A DNA stretch of 64,000 nt. Source: Syntrophobacteraceae bacterium (GTDB taxonomy: Bacteria > Desulfobacterota > Syntrophobacteria > Syntrophobacterales > Syntrophobacteraceae). A program made the position numbers and the translations under genes. How positions within the stretch are numbered: the stretch's first letter is position 1; each line of letters opens with the position of its first letter. Below are positions 1-8,730 of the stretch, one piece after another. The notes beneath the pieces were generated by a model that saw nothing but the letters and a program-made list of their open reading frames with translations, searched no databases and had not been told where the DNA came from. The stretch spans positions 1 to 64,000 of the forward strand of contig JAGPLX010000001.1 of the NCBI GenBank assembly GCA_018053185.1, written 5' to 3'.

Positions 1-8
1 TGGGAAGG

Positions 9-1361
9 ATGTTCGACAATCTATCCGACAAATTTCAGAAAATCTTTAAACACCTTCGAGGTCAAGGTAAACTGACGGAACAGAACATCCGGGATTCCAT
101 GCGCGAAGTGCGTTTGGCCCTGTTGGAAGCAGACGTTCATTATAAAGTTGCCAAAGATTTCGTTGCCGGGATCGCCGAACGTGCTGTGGGCCAAGAGGTC
201 ATGCAAAGTCTGACGCCTGGACAGCAGGTTGTCAAGATTGTTCATGACTCATTGACGGACTTGATGGGAGGAAGTGCTGAACCGCTTCACTTCATCGGAC
301 GGGTGCCCATCGGAGTGATGTTGGTGGGGTTGCAGGGTTCGGGGAAAACCACCACCACGGCGAAGCTGGCCAGGAAATTGGTTCAGGAAAAGAGGCGTCC
401 TTGCCTGGTTCCTGCCGATATCTATCGGCCGGCGGCCATCGATCAGCTGATCACCCTGGCAAGGCAGCTCGATCTTCCCGTGTACCCGGCAACTGTTCGG
501 CAAACCCCCGAGGAGATCGTTCGAGAGTCGATCCAGCACGCCAGGCAGCTTAACTGTGATACCCTTCTTGTGGACACGGCCGGAAGGCTCCACATCGATG
601 CGGAACTCATGGAAGAGCTCCAGAGGATCAAAGAGCTTCTTCTCCCGACGGAAATCCTCCTGGTGGCGGACGCCATGACGGGCCAGGACGCCGTTCAGGT
701 GGCGGCGGCCTTTCATGAGGCACTCCGGATCACCGGGGTCATTTTGACGAAAATGGACGGAGACGCCCGAGGGGGAGCCGCCTTGTCCATTCGTTCGGTG
801 ACGGGATGTCCCATCAAGTTCATCGGTTCGGGTGAAAAGCTCGATGCCTTGGAGGTATTTCATCCTGACCGGATGAGCTCGCGCATCCTGGGCATGGGGG
901 ATGTCCTGACCGTCATCGAGAAGGCCCAGGAGGCCTTCGACGAAAAACAGGCCCAGGAACTGGCTCGCAAATTTCGCGAGGACACTTTCACCCTCGAGGA
1001 TTTTCACAATCAGGTGCGTCAGGTCAAGAAGTTGGGGTCCTTCGACCAGCTCCTCGGTATGCTTCCTGGGATGGGAATGCTCAAAGAGTTGAAAAAAGCC
1101 CAAATCGATGAGAAGGAATTTATCCGAATGGAGGCCATCATCAACTCGATGACCAAAGAGGAGAGAAGAAACGCTCAAATCATCAACGCGAGCCGACGCA
1201 GACGCATTGCGGAGGGCAGTGGAACCTCGGTTCCGGAAGTGAACCGACTGCTCAAGAGCTACGAGGAGGCGCGGAAAATGATGCGTCAGATGATAGGTGG
1301 AGGAAGTTCCAAAAAGAAGAAGGGGAAGGGACGCCGTGGGCGAGCATTTTTCCCTTTTTAA
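9..1361 (+). CDS. ffh: Signal recognition particle GTPase Ffh
   Basis: Ffh binds hydrophobic signal sequences emerging from the ribosome and, with 4.5S RNA, delivers the complex to FtsY at the membrane. The 450 residues follow the N-G-M order: helical N domain (about 1-95), G domain with GLQGSGKT at 107-114, DTAGR at 189-193 and TKMDGDARGG from 247, then a Met-rich M domain from about 300 (LLGMLPGMGM) and a Lys/Gly-rich tail. The MFDNLSDKFQ N-terminus is typical, so the ATG at 9 is the start; GGGAAGG abuts it directly. It heads the rpsP-rimM-trmD cluster, a frequent arrangement. No 4.5S RNA gene is visible nearby. Confidence 0.97.
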   Translation: MFDNLSDKFQKIFKHLRGQGKLTEQNIRDSMREVRLALLEADVHYKVAKDFVAGIAERAVGQEVMQSLTPGQQVVKIVHDSLTDLMGGSAEPLHFIGRVPIGVMLVGLQGSGKTTTTAKLARKLVQEKRRPCLVPADIYRPAAIDQLITLARQLDLPVYPATVRQTPEEIVRESIQHARQLNCDTLLVDTAGRLHIDAELMEELQRIKELLLPTEILLVADAMTGQDAVQVAAAFHEALRITGVILTKMDGDARGGAALSIRSVTGCPIKFIGSGEKLDALEVFHPDRMSSRILGMGDVLTVIEKAQEAFDEKQAQELARKFREDTFTLEDFHNQVRQVKKLGSFDQLLGMLPGMGMLKELKKAQIDEKEFIRMEAIINSMTKEERRNAQIINASRRRRIAEGSGTSVPEVNRLLKSYEEARKMMRQMIGGGSSKKKKGKGRRGRAFFPF

Positions 1362-1638
1362 TTTTTAATGGATGCGATATAGATGCCGCTTAATGACAAT
1401 ACGACGGCAAAATCGGACTTGGTTCCGTCTGGTATCAGGTTGCCATCGGTAGTTGCCGCAGGCGCCAAACCGGGAGTCTGTTTGGCGATTCGTTAGACGC
1501 AAAGAGATCAGGTTGCTTTCGTTCCCCCTTGGGTGAACGAGCGGTGGGGGCTATGGGGGGCTTCGGTCGCCGGTTCTCGAGGGAACCGGACGGAGGAAAG
1601 CTCATTCAGAACTACACATAGGAGGTAGCGCGCAGATT
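1362..1638 (+). other. ffh-rpsP intergenic region with a small hairpin
   Basis: This 277-nt gap holds no convincing gene. It contains one clean inverted repeat, CCGGTTC (1570-1576) and GAACCGG (1583-1589) around a six-base loop, without a following T-run, so it is not an obvious terminator. It lies about 50 nt before rpsP and could be leader structure. A good ribosome binding site, AGGAGG at about 1620-1625, precedes rpsP. No promoter could be assigned with confidence. Confidence 0.35.
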
Positions 1639-1890
1639 ATGCCAATACGCATTCGGTTAGCTCGTCGAGGCAGAAAGAAGAGACCTTTTTATAAAATCGT
1701 GGTGGCGTCTTCTGAAGCTCCACGAGATGGGCGATTCATTGAAAGCATTGGTTCCTACAACCCATTGCCGGAAGAGGCTGAAGTCCATTTCAATGCTGAG
1801 AGACTGCGGTATTGGCTTCAGCAGGGTGCGAAGCCCACGGATACGGTGCGAAGCTTAATGCGGAAATTTGGGGTTCATGCTGCATCTTAG
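1639..1890 (+). CDS. rpsP: 30S ribosomal protein bS16
   Basis: bS16 is an early-binding small-subunit protein that stabilises the 5' and central domains of 16S rRNA during assembly. The 83-residue product starts MPIRIRLARRGRKK and contains the family signature region with GRFIESIGSYNP, and is of ordinary length. The ATG at 1639 follows AGGAGG at a normal distance. It begins the rpsP-khpA-rimM-trmD-rplS cluster that couples ribosome assembly and tRNA modification genes in many bacteria. Spacing to the KH-domain gene is 50 nt, so cotranscription is likely. Confidence 0.97.
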   Translation: MPIRIRLARRGRKKRPFYKIVVASSEAPRDGRFIESIGSYNPLPEEAEVHFNAERLRYWLQQGAKPTDTVRSLMRKFGVHAAS

Positions 1891-1940
1891 ACAGGTCGGG
1901 GCACAATGAGGCTGGCGGCTCGTGAGATCTGGAGGTCACC

Positions 1941-2174
1941 ATGTTGAAGGAATTGATCGAATATATGGCCCGAGCTTTGGTGGACAATCCCGAAAAAGTG
2001 AAGGTTTCGGAAGTGGAAGGCGAGCAGACCTCGGTGATTGAGCTGCGCGTTGCCAAGGAAGACCTGGGGAAGGTCATCGGCAAACAGGGTAGGACCGCCC
2101 GCGCCATGCGTACGATTTTGAGCGCTGCCTCAACCAAGATTCGCAAGCGAGCGGTCCTGGAAATCATCGAATAA
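1941..2174 (+). CDS. khpA: KH-domain RNA-binding protein KhpA (YlqC family)
   Basis: This 77-residue protein is essentially one KH domain, the single-stranded RNA-binding fold. The GxxG loop is visible as [13 protein letters not shown] at about residues 45-57. Between rpsP and rimM this is the usual position of the YlqC/KhpA gene, whose product in other bacteria pairs with the Jag/KhpB protein and affects RNA stability and cell division. The ATG at 1941 follows GGAGG. Its stop codon shares one base with the rimM start (TAATG), so translational coupling is likely. A partner KhpB gene is not in the window. Confidence 0.93.
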   Translation: MLKELIEYMARALVDNPEKVKVSEVEGEQTSVIELRVAKEDLGKVIGKQGRTARAMRTILSAASTKIRKRAVLEIIE

Positions 2175-2701
2175 TGGGGCAAGACACCCGGATGGTGGCT
2201 GTGGGCAAAATCACTCGAGCCCACGGAGTTCGAGGTGCCGTCCGAATCTATCCCTATGGGGAAACCCTCGGCCTCCAGGGGCCGGGGGACAAGCTTTTTG
2301 TGCATTCCGGCTCGGGGACCGGCCTCACGGAACTGACTATTGTCCATCTAAGATACCACAAGAATGTGTGGATTGTGCAGACGGAAGAACTCGTCGAGAT
2401 GGATGCCGTCAAGGCTATGGCCGGAGAACAGGTTTTCTTGCCGGAAGATCGGCTTCCTGCAACCGCCGAGGGAGAGTACTATCAGTTTCAGTTGATGGGC
2501 CTGGCAGTGGAGACCGTGGAAGGGAAGCGCCTGGGGGTTCTACGCGAGATCCTTTCCACACCGGGCCACGATGTATACGTGGTGGAATCCAAAACGGGGG
2601 AAATTCTCATCCCGGCAGTGGATGAAGTTGTTCGAAGCATTGATCTGGCCGGTCGCAAGATGGTGATCGATCCGCCCGACGGCTTGATCCATGATCTTTG
2701 A
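2174..2701 (+). CDS. rimM: Ribosome maturation factor RimM
   Basis: RimM assists assembly of the 30S head, acting around S19 and the 16S rRNA 3' domain. The 175-residue product has the two expected parts: an N-terminal beta-barrel ([23 protein letters not shown]) shown here only as its motif [11 protein letters not shown] at about 12-22, and a C-terminal PRC barrel (residues about 95-170) ending in [10 protein letters not shown]. The start ATG overlaps the khpA stop by one base and the end overlaps trmD by 11 nt. This tight packing with trmD is conserved in many bacteria. Confidence 0.95.
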   Translation: MGQDTRMVAVGKITRAHGVRGAVRIYPYGETLGLQGPGDKLFVHSGSGTGLTELTIVHLRYHKNVWIVQTEELVEMDAVKAMAGEQVFLPEDRLPATAEGEYYQFQLMGLAVETVEGKRLGVLREILSTPGHDVYVVESKTGEILIPAVDEVVRSIDLAGRKMVIDPPDGLIHDL

Positions 2702-3431
2702 TATCCTGACATTGTTTCCCGAAATGTTCGAGTCCCCCTTGAGTTGCAGCATTCTTGGGAAGGCTCAGGAGCGGGGGCTCATCCGGATTCGAAGGTTCAA
2801 TATCCGGGATTATGCTTCCGACAAGCATCAAATGACCGATGACCGTCCCTTTGGGGGCGGAGAAGGCATGGTCATGAAGCCCGAGCCCCTGGTGGCCGCC
2901 CTGGATTTTTTGCGACGGGAAGAACCCTTCCCGCGAGTGGTGCTGCTCAGTCCCCAGGGTCGCCTGTTCTACCAGGAGATCGCCTGGAGGCTGGCGGAAG
3001 TCCCCCGGCTGGTTTTGATTTGTGGCCGTTATGAAGGGGTGGATGAGCGAGTGGCCGGGCACTATGTGGACGAGGTGATCTCCATCGGGGACTACGTATT
3101 GACGGGAGGAGAGCTCGCGGCCATGGTGCTGGTGGATGCCGTGGCCAGGCTCATTCCGGGAGTCTTGGGAAATCAGGCGTCAACGGCCACCGAGTCCTTT
3201 GCCCCATGGCTTCTCGAACATCCCCAATACACACGACCTCGGGATTTCCGGGGACATCGGGTACCCGAAATTCTGCTTTCCGGAAATCATGAGGCCATCC
3301 GGAGATGGAGAAGAGGGCAAGCCCTGCTCAGGACCAGGCGTTTCCGCCCCGACCTTTTTGACCGGATCGATCTCGCCGCCGAAGATCGAAAGCTGTTGGA
3401 AGAGGCGGAAAAGGAACCGGAAGGGATTTGA
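2691..3431 (+). CDS. trmD: tRNA (guanine-N1)-methyltransferase TrmD
   Basis: TrmD uses S-adenosylmethionine to methylate G37 in tRNAs reading CNN codons, preventing +1 frameshifting. The 246-residue length is normal. The deep-trefoil-knot SAM site is recognisable in [13 protein letters not shown] and in [15 protein letters not shown], both signature stretches of the SPOUT-class TrmD family. The N-terminus [13 protein letters not shown] is typical and fixes the start at 2691, inside the end of rimM, with no intergenic space. A second, different SPOUT-like methyltransferase gene follows directly. Confidence 0.97.
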   Translation: MIFDILTLFPEMFESPLSCSILGKAQERGLIRIRRFNIRDYASDKHQMTDDRPFGGGEGMVMKPEPLVAALDFLRREEPFPRVVLLSPQGRLFYQEIAWRLAEVPRLVLICGRYEGVDERVAGHYVDEVISIGDYVLTGGELAAMVLVDAVARLIPGVLGNQASTATESFAPWLLEHPQYTRPRDFRGHRVPEILLSGNHEAIRRWRRGQALLRTRRFRPDLFDRIDLAAEDRKLLEEAEKEPEGI

Positions 3432-3449
3432 GGGAAGAAGGAGTCGGGT

Positions 3450-4034
3450 GTGGGTCCGTGCGCTGCCGATCTCTATGTGGCTCTGGTGCATTATCCGGTT
3501 CTCAATCGAAAGGGTGAAACCATTGCCTCGGCCTTGACGAACCTGGACCTGCACGACCTGGCCCGTGCTGCCCGGACATACAACATTCCCTCCTGCTATA
3601 TCGTCACCCCTCTCAAGGACCAGCAGGCCCTTGCAAGGAGGTTGATCCGACACTGGTGCCAAGGGGTGGGCAAAGAGCTGCTTCCGGAGAGGGGGGAAGC
3701 CCTGGGGCGGCTCAGGATCGTAGAGAATATTGCAGAGTCGGTTCGGGAAATCGAGTCTCGAGGTGGGATGCCCCCGACCGTCTGGGCGAGCTCCGCTCGG
3801 GAGCGAGACCGGGTCTTGACCCATGAAGAAGCGCGGAAGCTTTTGAAGGAGGCGGGGCGACCTTGCCTGTTGCTCCTGGGCACGGGGTGGGGGCTTGCAC
3901 CGGAAGCCCTGAACCTGGCGGACGCCCTCCTCGAGCCGATCCGTGGGATCAACGGCTACAATCATTTGTCTGTGAGATGCGCTGCGGCGATTCTTCTGGA
4001 TCGGCTTCTCGGAATCCGCGGCGGGCAAGAATAG
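3450..4034 (+). CDS. SAM-dependent RNA methyltransferase, PF09936-like
   Basis: This 194-residue protein resembles the small SPOUT-like methyltransferase family (Pfam PF09936) often found between trmD and rplS in Desulfobacterota and some other phyla. Features seen are an N-terminal ADLYVALVHYPVLN strand, the repeated SALTNLDLHDLARAARTY segment, and a C-terminal GTGWGLAPEAL and RGINGYNHLSVR stretch that fits a knotted SAM site. The GTG start at 3450 follows GAAGGAG at 3435-3441. Its RNA substrate is not known to me. Its placement suggests a tRNA or rRNA target, but that is inference. Confidence 0.82.
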   Translation: MGPCAADLYVALVHYPVLNRKGETIASALTNLDLHDLARAARTYNIPSCYIVTPLKDQQALARRLIRHWCQGVGKELLPERGEALGRLRIVENIAESVREIESRGGMPPTVWASSARERDRVLTHEEARKLLKEAGRPCLLLLGTGWGLAPEALNLADALLEPIRGINGYNHLSVRCAAAILLDRLLGIRGGQE

Positions 4035-4083
4035 GATCGACGGGGGAGCACCCTGTTGTTTACCAGCATGACGGAGGTTGTAA

Positions 4084-4428
4084 ATGGGACTGGTTCTTGA
4101 AAACCTTGAGAAAGAAAACATGCGTGCGGATGTTCCTCCGTTTCGGGTTGGGGATACCGTCAAAGTACACGTGAAGATTCGAGAGGGGGACAAAGAGCGC
4201 ATCCAGGCGTTCGAGGGGGTGGTCATCCGCCACCACCGTGCCCGCATGGGAGCGACCTTTACCGTGCGGAAGGTCTCCTACGGGGTGGGGGTTGAGAGGA
4301 TCTTTCCGGTTCATTCCCCTCAAGTGGATAAGATCGAAATCCTGAGGCGCGGTCGAGTCCGGCGATCCAGGCTTTACTACCTCCGCCGGCGTGTGGGCAA
4401 GGCCGCCCGCATTCGAGAGAGGCGTTAG
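4084..4428 (+). CDS. rplS: 50S ribosomal protein bL19
   Basis: bL19 sits at the interface of the 30S and 50S subunits and contacts 16S rRNA helix 14. The 114-residue protein shows the standard features: [20 protein letters not shown], followed by an [21 protein letters not shown] core and a basic C-terminus [19 protein letters not shown]. Length is ordinary. The ATG at 4084 is preceded by GGAGG. The stop codon overlaps the GTG start of rnhB by one base (TAGTG), so the two are probably translationally coupled. Confidence 0.97.
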   Translation: MGLVLENLEKENMRADVPPFRVGDTVKVHVKIREGDKERIQAFEGVVIRHHRARMGATFTVRKVSYGVGVERIFPVHSPQVDKIEILRRGRVRRSRLYYLRRRVGKAARIRERR

Positions 4429-5051
4429 TGCCCAAAAATTCTCTGGAAACCCCGACTGCGGACATGTTTTTTTTCGAGAATCAAGCCCACGGCCGGGGTT
4501 TTCATTTGGTGGCCGGAATTGATGAGGCGGGCCGGGGCCCACTGGCAGGACCGGTTGTGGCCGCCGCCGTGATGCTGCCCCTCCACGCGAGCCTCCCGGA
4601 AGTGACGGACTCGAAGCTGCTGGGTGCGAGGAAACGGGAGAGGCTCTACCAGCAGATCCTCTGCCAGGGGGATGTCGGGACAGGATGTGTGGATGCCTCG
4701 GTAATCGATCGCATCAATATTCTCCAGGCGTCTTTGCAGGCCATGATCCTGGCCGTTCAGAACCTGCCCCGCACACCGGATTTTCTTCTCATTGACGGTC
4801 CTTACCGATTGCCTCTGCTCATCCACCAGGAAGGGATTCCCCAAGGGGACCGGAAAAGCCTCTCCATTGCCGCGGCATCCATCGTGGCAAAGGTAACCCG
4901 GGACCGAATGATGAACGAGTTTCATCAAGCTTATCCGGTCTATGGATTTGATCGTCACAAGGGATACGGAACGCGCGAGCATCTGGAGGCCCTCCACCGA
5001 TACGGTCCCTGCCCCCTTCATCGACGTACATTCCGGGGGGTTATCCCGTGA
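4428..5051 (+). CDS. rnhB: Ribonuclease HII
   Basis: RNase HII cleaves RNA in RNA-DNA hybrids, including single ribonucleotides embedded in DNA. The 207-residue protein has the family hallmark [14 protein letters not shown] with Asp32 and Glu33 as catalytic residues, a TDSK motif carrying the next Asp, and KVTRDRMM with the last one, then [11 protein letters not shown], also characteristic. The GTG at 4428 overlaps the rplS stop. The product ends RRTFRGVIP at 5051, where the stop overlaps a GTG that could open a short downstream frame. Confidence 0.96.
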   Translation: MPKNSLETPTADMFFFENQAHGRGFHLVAGIDEAGRGPLAGPVVAAAVMLPLHASLPEVTDSKLLGARKRERLYQQILCQGDVGTGCVDASVIDRINILQASLQAMILAVQNLPRTPDFLLIDGPYRLPLLIHQEGIPQGDRKSLSIAAASIVAKVTRDRMMNEFHQAYPVYGFDRHKGYGTREHLEALHRYGPCPLHRRTFRGVIP

Positions 5052-5223
5052 GAATCGCAGATCTCGAACGAGTGAGCCTCAATCCCTGGCGAGGGAATCC
5101 CGTTGCCTCTTTTGGACGAAGGGTTGCTCCAGCATTCCTCGAGGTTTCCCGCACTGGGGTCCTTTTGTCGGGCCGGCGGAGTGGATTCTCCTCCGTGAAA
5201 CGTCGTGGCGGGGTGAAGACCTC

Positions 5224-5598
5224 ATGAGCTTGGCCGGCCGCCGGGAAAAAGGAGAGCTCGGGGAACACCTGGCACGGGAGTTTCTTCGTGGGAAAGGACT
5301 CAAGATCCTCGAATCCAACGTGCGTTGTATCCTGGGAGAGATTGATCTGGTGGCCCGGGACGGCAACACCGTGGTGTTTGTGGAGGTCCGGTCCCGCACC
5401 CATGCCGGCTATGGACTCCCCCAGGAATCGATCACCCGGCGGAAGAAAAAACGTATCACCCGGCTGGCCCAATGGTATCTGAAGAAACACCCGAATCCCC
5501 AATGTTGCGTACGGTTCGACGTGGTCGCCATCTCCTGGGAACGGGATCCACCGGAAGTGACATGGATTCCCAATGCCTTCGAAGCCTGTGAAGAATGA
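5224..5598 (+). CDS. yraN: UPF0102 family protein YraN
   Basis: YraN is a small protein of the Holliday-junction-resolvase-like endonuclease fold (UPF0102); its cellular role is unsettled. The 124 residues show the family pattern: RREKGELGEHLAREFL, then NVRCILGEIDLVARDGNTVVFVEVRSR, where the GEIDLVA Asp and the VEVR Glu-Val-Arg correspond to nuclease metal-site positions. The ATG at 5224 is chosen because homologues begin shortly before the GE.GE motif, and GGGG at 5211-5214 lies upstream. It follows rnhB as in many genomes, after a 172-nt gap, and its end overlaps the rsmI start by 26 nt. Confidence 0.9.
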   Translation: MSLAGRREKGELGEHLAREFLRGKGLKILESNVRCILGEIDLVARDGNTVVFVEVRSRTHAGYGLPQESITRRKKKRITRLAQWYLKKHPNPQCCVRFDVVAISWERDPPEVTWIPNAFEACEE

Positions 5599-6451
5599 AT
5601 CCAAAAGAACCCTCCCACCGGGTACCCTTTTCCTGGTGGGGACCCCCATCGGAAACCTCTCGGACATCTCCCAACGGGCGTTGGAAACCCTCCGGCAGGC
5701 GGATTGGATTGTCGCCGAAGACACGCGCCATACGCGCAAGCTTCTGAGCCGTTACGATATCCATAAACCCTTGATCAGTTGCCATGGGCACAATGAGATC
5801 CAGAGGAGTGGGGAGCTCCTCGAAAAGCTCCTCGATGGAGAGACTCTGGCCCTGGTCACCGACGCAGGCACCCCCGGGATTTCAGACCCGGGAACGCACC
5901 TGGTGAGTCGAGCCCTCGATGCGCGAATTCCCATTTCCGTCATTCCGGGTCCCACAGCCTTGATTTTGGCGCTGGTGGCCTCGGGTCTGCCGACTCATCC
6001 TTTTGCGTTCCTCGGATTTCCGCCCCATCGAGGGGCCAATCGAAGGAGGTTTTTCTCTTCCCATGCCTCGTTGCCCATGACTCTGGTGCTTTATGAATCC
6101 CCCAAACGGTTGCGCCGAACCCTCGAGGACATCCTCCGTTACTGGGGAGACCGGCCGGTGACCGTGGCGCGGGAGTTGACAAAGCTTCATGAGGAATATT
6201 TTCGGGGACGCGTCGGGGAGGCACTGGAACACTACTCCGTCGAGCCAAAGGGGGAAATCACTCTCGTGGTTTCCGGGTTCGAGGAGAGTCCGGGTAGCGA
6301 CGAGGGGCAACCGCGGTGGAAGGAGCGGTTGCGGGAACTTCTCCTGGAGTCGGAGAAGGGGGTCGCGGAAGCATCCACCCTTGTTGCCCGAGAATTCGGG
6401 CTCCCCAAGAGGATCGTGTACCAGGAAGCGCTGAAGCAAAAGGGCTCCTGA
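5573..6451 (+). CDS. rsmI: 16S rRNA (cytidine-2'-O)-methyltransferase RsmI
   Basis: RsmI 2'-O-methylates C1402 of 16S rRNA at the decoding centre. The 292-residue sequence has the tetrapyrrole-methylase fold signatures LFLVGTPIGNLSD near residue 18, DTRHTRKLL, VTDAGTPGISDPG and VIPGPTALILAL, and a C-terminal region rich in charged residues typical for the family. The ATG at 5573 lies inside yraN; a later ATG is not available before the conserved GTPIGNL motif, so some overlap is unavoidable. The gene precedes pyrF, 89 nt away. Confidence 0.95.
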   Translation: MPSKPVKNESKRTLPPGTLFLVGTPIGNLSDISQRALETLRQADWIVAEDTRHTRKLLSRYDIHKPLISCHGHNEIQRSGELLEKLLDGETLALVTDAGTPGISDPGTHLVSRALDARIPISVIPGPTALILALVASGLPTHPFAFLGFPPHRGANRRRFFSSHASLPMTLVLYESPKRLRRTLEDILRYWGDRPVTVARELTKLHEEYFRGRVGEALEHYSVEPKGEITLVVSGFEESPGSDEGQPRWKERLRELLLESEKGVAEASTLVAREFGLPKRIVYQEALKQKGS

Positions 6452-6540
6452 TCTCCTCCGCAGTCCGAACCTATAGACGGCGCCAGGGAAATGGGCGGGA
6501 ACGCCGGCAAAACCCGGGCTCGAATCGATGGGAGGAAATA

Positions 6541-7266
6541 GTGAGAGGAAAAAACATCCCCCTGGACGAACGAATTATCTTCGCTCTGGACGTCGATTCC
6601 CATGAAGCCGCTCAAAAGTGGGTCGAGCGCCTCGAGGACCACGTCAGGTTTTACAAGGTAGGGCTCCAACTTTTTCTCGCCGGATGGTTTCGCACCGTCG
6701 ACTGGATCGTTCAGCGGGGGCACAAGGTGATGGTGGATCTCAAGTTCTTCGACATTCCGGAAACGGTTTCCCACGCCGTTCGGCAACTCAAGGACCGGGG
6801 AGTCACTTTTGCCACCGTCCATGGGAACGACCCCATCATCGAAGGTGCGGTCAAGGAAAAGGACGGGTTGAAGATCCTGGCTGTGACCGCTTTGACCTGT
6901 TTCGGTGAAGAGGACATGATCGAAATGTTCGGTCAACCGGTGGACATCGAGGAGCTCGTTCTCTCGAGAGCCAGGAGGGCATTGAGGATCGGAGCCGACG
7001 GAGTCGTTTCCTCGGGTCTGGAGACCAGGCGGCTACGGGATGACCTGGGAGGGAGGTTCCTCATCGTGACCCCCGGCATTAGGCCGGGAAAGAACCGCGA
7101 AATCCCGATGGACGATCAGAAGAGAATCATCACGGCAGGAGAAGCCGTCGCCAATGGGGCCGACCATGTGGTTGTCGGACGCCCTATCCGCACATCCCCC
7201 GACCCTCTGGCCGTGGTGAGGCAAATGCAGGCAGAGATTCTGCGAGCTATGGAGACTCGGAAATGA
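6541..7266 (+). CDS. pyrF: Orotidine 5'-phosphate decarboxylase
   Basis: PyrF makes UMP from OMP in the last step of de novo pyrimidine synthesis. The 241-residue product has the expected start ERIIFALDVDS (seen as RIIFALDVDS), the catalytic charge network in VMVDLKFFDIPETV, and the C-terminal phosphate-binding pattern VTPGIRP plus ADHVVVGRPIR. The GTG at 6541 was chosen because GGAGG at 6531-6535 is well placed; an upstream in-frame extension from 6316 overlaps rsmI and lacks family similarity. pyrK and pyrD lie 1.5 kb downstream, so pyrimidine genes are clustered loosely here. Confidence 0.95.
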   Translation: MRGKNIPLDERIIFALDVDSHEAAQKWVERLEDHVRFYKVGLQLFLAGWFRTVDWIVQRGHKVMVDLKFFDIPETVSHAVRQLKDRGVTFATVHGNDPIIEGAVKEKDGLKILAVTALTCFGEEDMIEMFGQPVDIEELVLSRARRALRIGADGVVSSGLETRRLRDDLGGRFLIVTPGIRPGKNREIPMDDQKRIITAGEAVANGADHVVVGRPIRTSPDPLAVVRQMQAEILRAMETRK

Positions 7267-7290
7267 CTCTCCGAGGTGCTGCGGTGCGGC

Positions 7291-7755
7291 CTACCCCCGG
7301 GCACACGAAGGTTGCATCTCTTCCCTTTCGGCTTCCCGGATGTCTTTGATGAGTATGTCGAATTCGGCGTGGGTTCCAGCCCGGGGATCGTTGAAATCGG
7401 CCACGATCACATCCTGCTTCAGCTCTTTCACCATGAATTGCACCAGGCACTTCTTCCTCATTTCCCGGTACATTTTCCCGGGCTTCAATCGCTCCTGCTT
7501 GTAGTCCGAGCGCGGCAACTCCCGCACCAGGGCCGGGTCATAAAGACCGAACAACTCTTCGGGAGGAACGAAGACCCGGACTCGATCTCCCACACACTTG
7601 TTCATAATGGCCGTTTCCACGGAGGGATACTGGACGTCCACCCCGTAGACGAAACCGCAGACCTGCGGGGGAAGCTCGGTCGCTTCACCGTTGGCGCTCA
7701 CGGTCTTTACAGAGAATTCGATGGTGACTTTCATGCACTCTTTGACTCGCAACAT
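7291..7755 (-). CDS. SlyD-like FKBP-type peptidyl-prolyl isomerase
   Basis: This 154-residue protein resembles SlyD-type prolyl isomerases, which combine an FKBP domain with an insert-in-flap chaperone domain and can also bind metals. Supporting stretches are FSVKTVSANGEATE near the N-terminus, MNKCVGDRVRVFVPPEELFG, and ADFNDPRAGTHAEFDILI, which matches the SlyD DFNHPLAG pattern. No His-rich metal tail is present, so a nickel role is unlikely. The ATG follows AGGAAAGGA on the minus strand. It is convergent with pyrF and divergent from the next gene. Family assignment is good; the precise substrate is unknown. Confidence 0.85.
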   Translation of the reverse strand: MLRVKECMKVTIEFSVKTVSANGEATELPPQVCGFVYGVDVQYPSVETAIMNKCVGDRVRVFVPPEELFGLYDPALVRELPRSDYKQERLKPGKMYREMRKKCLVQFMVKELKQDVIVADFNDPRAGTHAEFDILIKDIREAEREEMQPSCARG

Positions 7756-7794
7756 GGGAATCCTTTCCTATGAGGGGGAATTGATGTCCAACCT

Positions 7795-7822
7795 AACATA
7801 ATGACATGCGGGTCGTTGTCAA
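7795..7822 (-). promoter_or_regulatory. Predicted sigma70-type promoter for the SlyD-like gene
   Basis: On the minus strand TTGACA (7817-7822) and TATGTT (7795-7800) are separated by 16 bases. The -35 is a perfect match and the -10 matches four of six positions. It lies about 40 nt upstream of the SlyD-like start at 7755 in the divergent gap, so it fits that gene well. The assignment rests on sequence pattern alone. Confidence 0.5.
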
Positions 7823-7910
7823 TAAACCCTTGCTCTCGCATTGGATTAAAGGTAAGCAGTACGCGACGTTCGAAGGTAATATCCCTTCATTCGGAAGGTG
7901 TGTAGCCCCG

Positions 7911-8705
7911 ATGGAAAGGCGCATGGATACATACGACGAGCCGGCCCTTGAACGTCATACCTTCGATGGGCTCAGCCGGGTCCCCGACCTGGTCCACGGG
8001 GTCTTCAAACGGCACGGAGGGGTGAGCCCTCCTCCCTATGCGACCCTCAATGTGGCTTGGAACAATGGGGACAATCCTGAATTCGTTCGTGAGAACCTCA
8101 GCAGGATCGAGCGGAACATGGGACTGGAATGCCTGGCGGCAGGTCGACAGGTGCACGGGGACCGGATCCAGGTGGTGGACGAGGAGACCGTGCGCCATGC
8201 GGGACCCAATGTTCCCGTGGTGATCACGCCTCCGGGGGATGCCCTGGTCACCCGGCTTCGCGGGGTGGGGCTCCTGATCAAGATCGCAGACTGTCAGGCC
8301 GTCTTTCTCGTGGATCCTGTGCTCAAGGTGCTTGCCAATATCCACTGCGGATGGCGCGGAAGCGTGCGTGAGCTTCCATTCAAAGCGGTCCTCTTTCTCC
8401 GGGACCGCTTCGGATGCCACCCTGAAAACCTTCTTGCCGCCGTCAGTCCGTCCCTGGGTCCCTGCTGCGCGGAGTTCCGCAATTACGAAGCTGAGCTTCC
8501 CGCCTCCTTTGCCCCGTATCGGGTCGGGCCGTTCCACTTCGACTTCTGGGCCGTCACCCGCCGGCAGCTGGAGAGTGCGGGAGTGCGGCCTGAGCACATC
8601 GAGACTTCGCATATCTGCACGGTTTGTGACTCGAGGGACTACTTTTCCTACAGGGGGGAGAAGGTGACCGGGAGAAACGCGGCGGTCATCGGCTGGCGCA
8701 TTTGA
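7911..8705 (+). CDS. YfiH/LACC1 family purine nucleoside phosphorylase-like protein
   Basis: The product belongs to the Cu-oxidase_4 family (YfiH, LACC1), once called laccases and now linked to purine nucleoside phosphorylase / adenosine deaminase activity. The zinc-binding His-Cys-His set is visible in GRQVHGDRI, IADCQAVFLVD and NIHCGWRGSV, and the C-terminus DSRDYFSYRGE.VTGR is characteristic. The ATG at 7911 gives 264 residues and follows GGAAGG at 7893-7898; an upstream start at 7806 would add a poorly conserved 35-residue leader. The gene is 25 nt before pyrK. The role is inferred from the family. Confidence 0.88.
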   Translation: MERRMDTYDEPALERHTFDGLSRVPDLVHGVFKRHGGVSPPPYATLNVAWNNGDNPEFVRENLSRIERNMGLECLAAGRQVHGDRIQVVDEETVRHAGPNVPVVITPPGDALVTRLRGVGLLIKIADCQAVFLVDPVLKVLANIHCGWRGSVRELPFKAVLFLRDRFGCHPENLLAAVSPSLGPCCAEFRNYEAELPASFAPYRVGPFHFDFWAVTRRQLESAGVRPEHIETSHICTVCDSRDYFSYRGEKVTGRNAAVIGWRI

Positions 8706-8730
8706 GGATCTCACGGCTGGGAAACCGCCC

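Noticed and set aside
1570-1602. GGAGGAAAG near 1591-1600, reminiscent of the RNase P RNA P4 motif
   Set aside because: No other RNase P RNA landmarks and the space before rpsP is too small.
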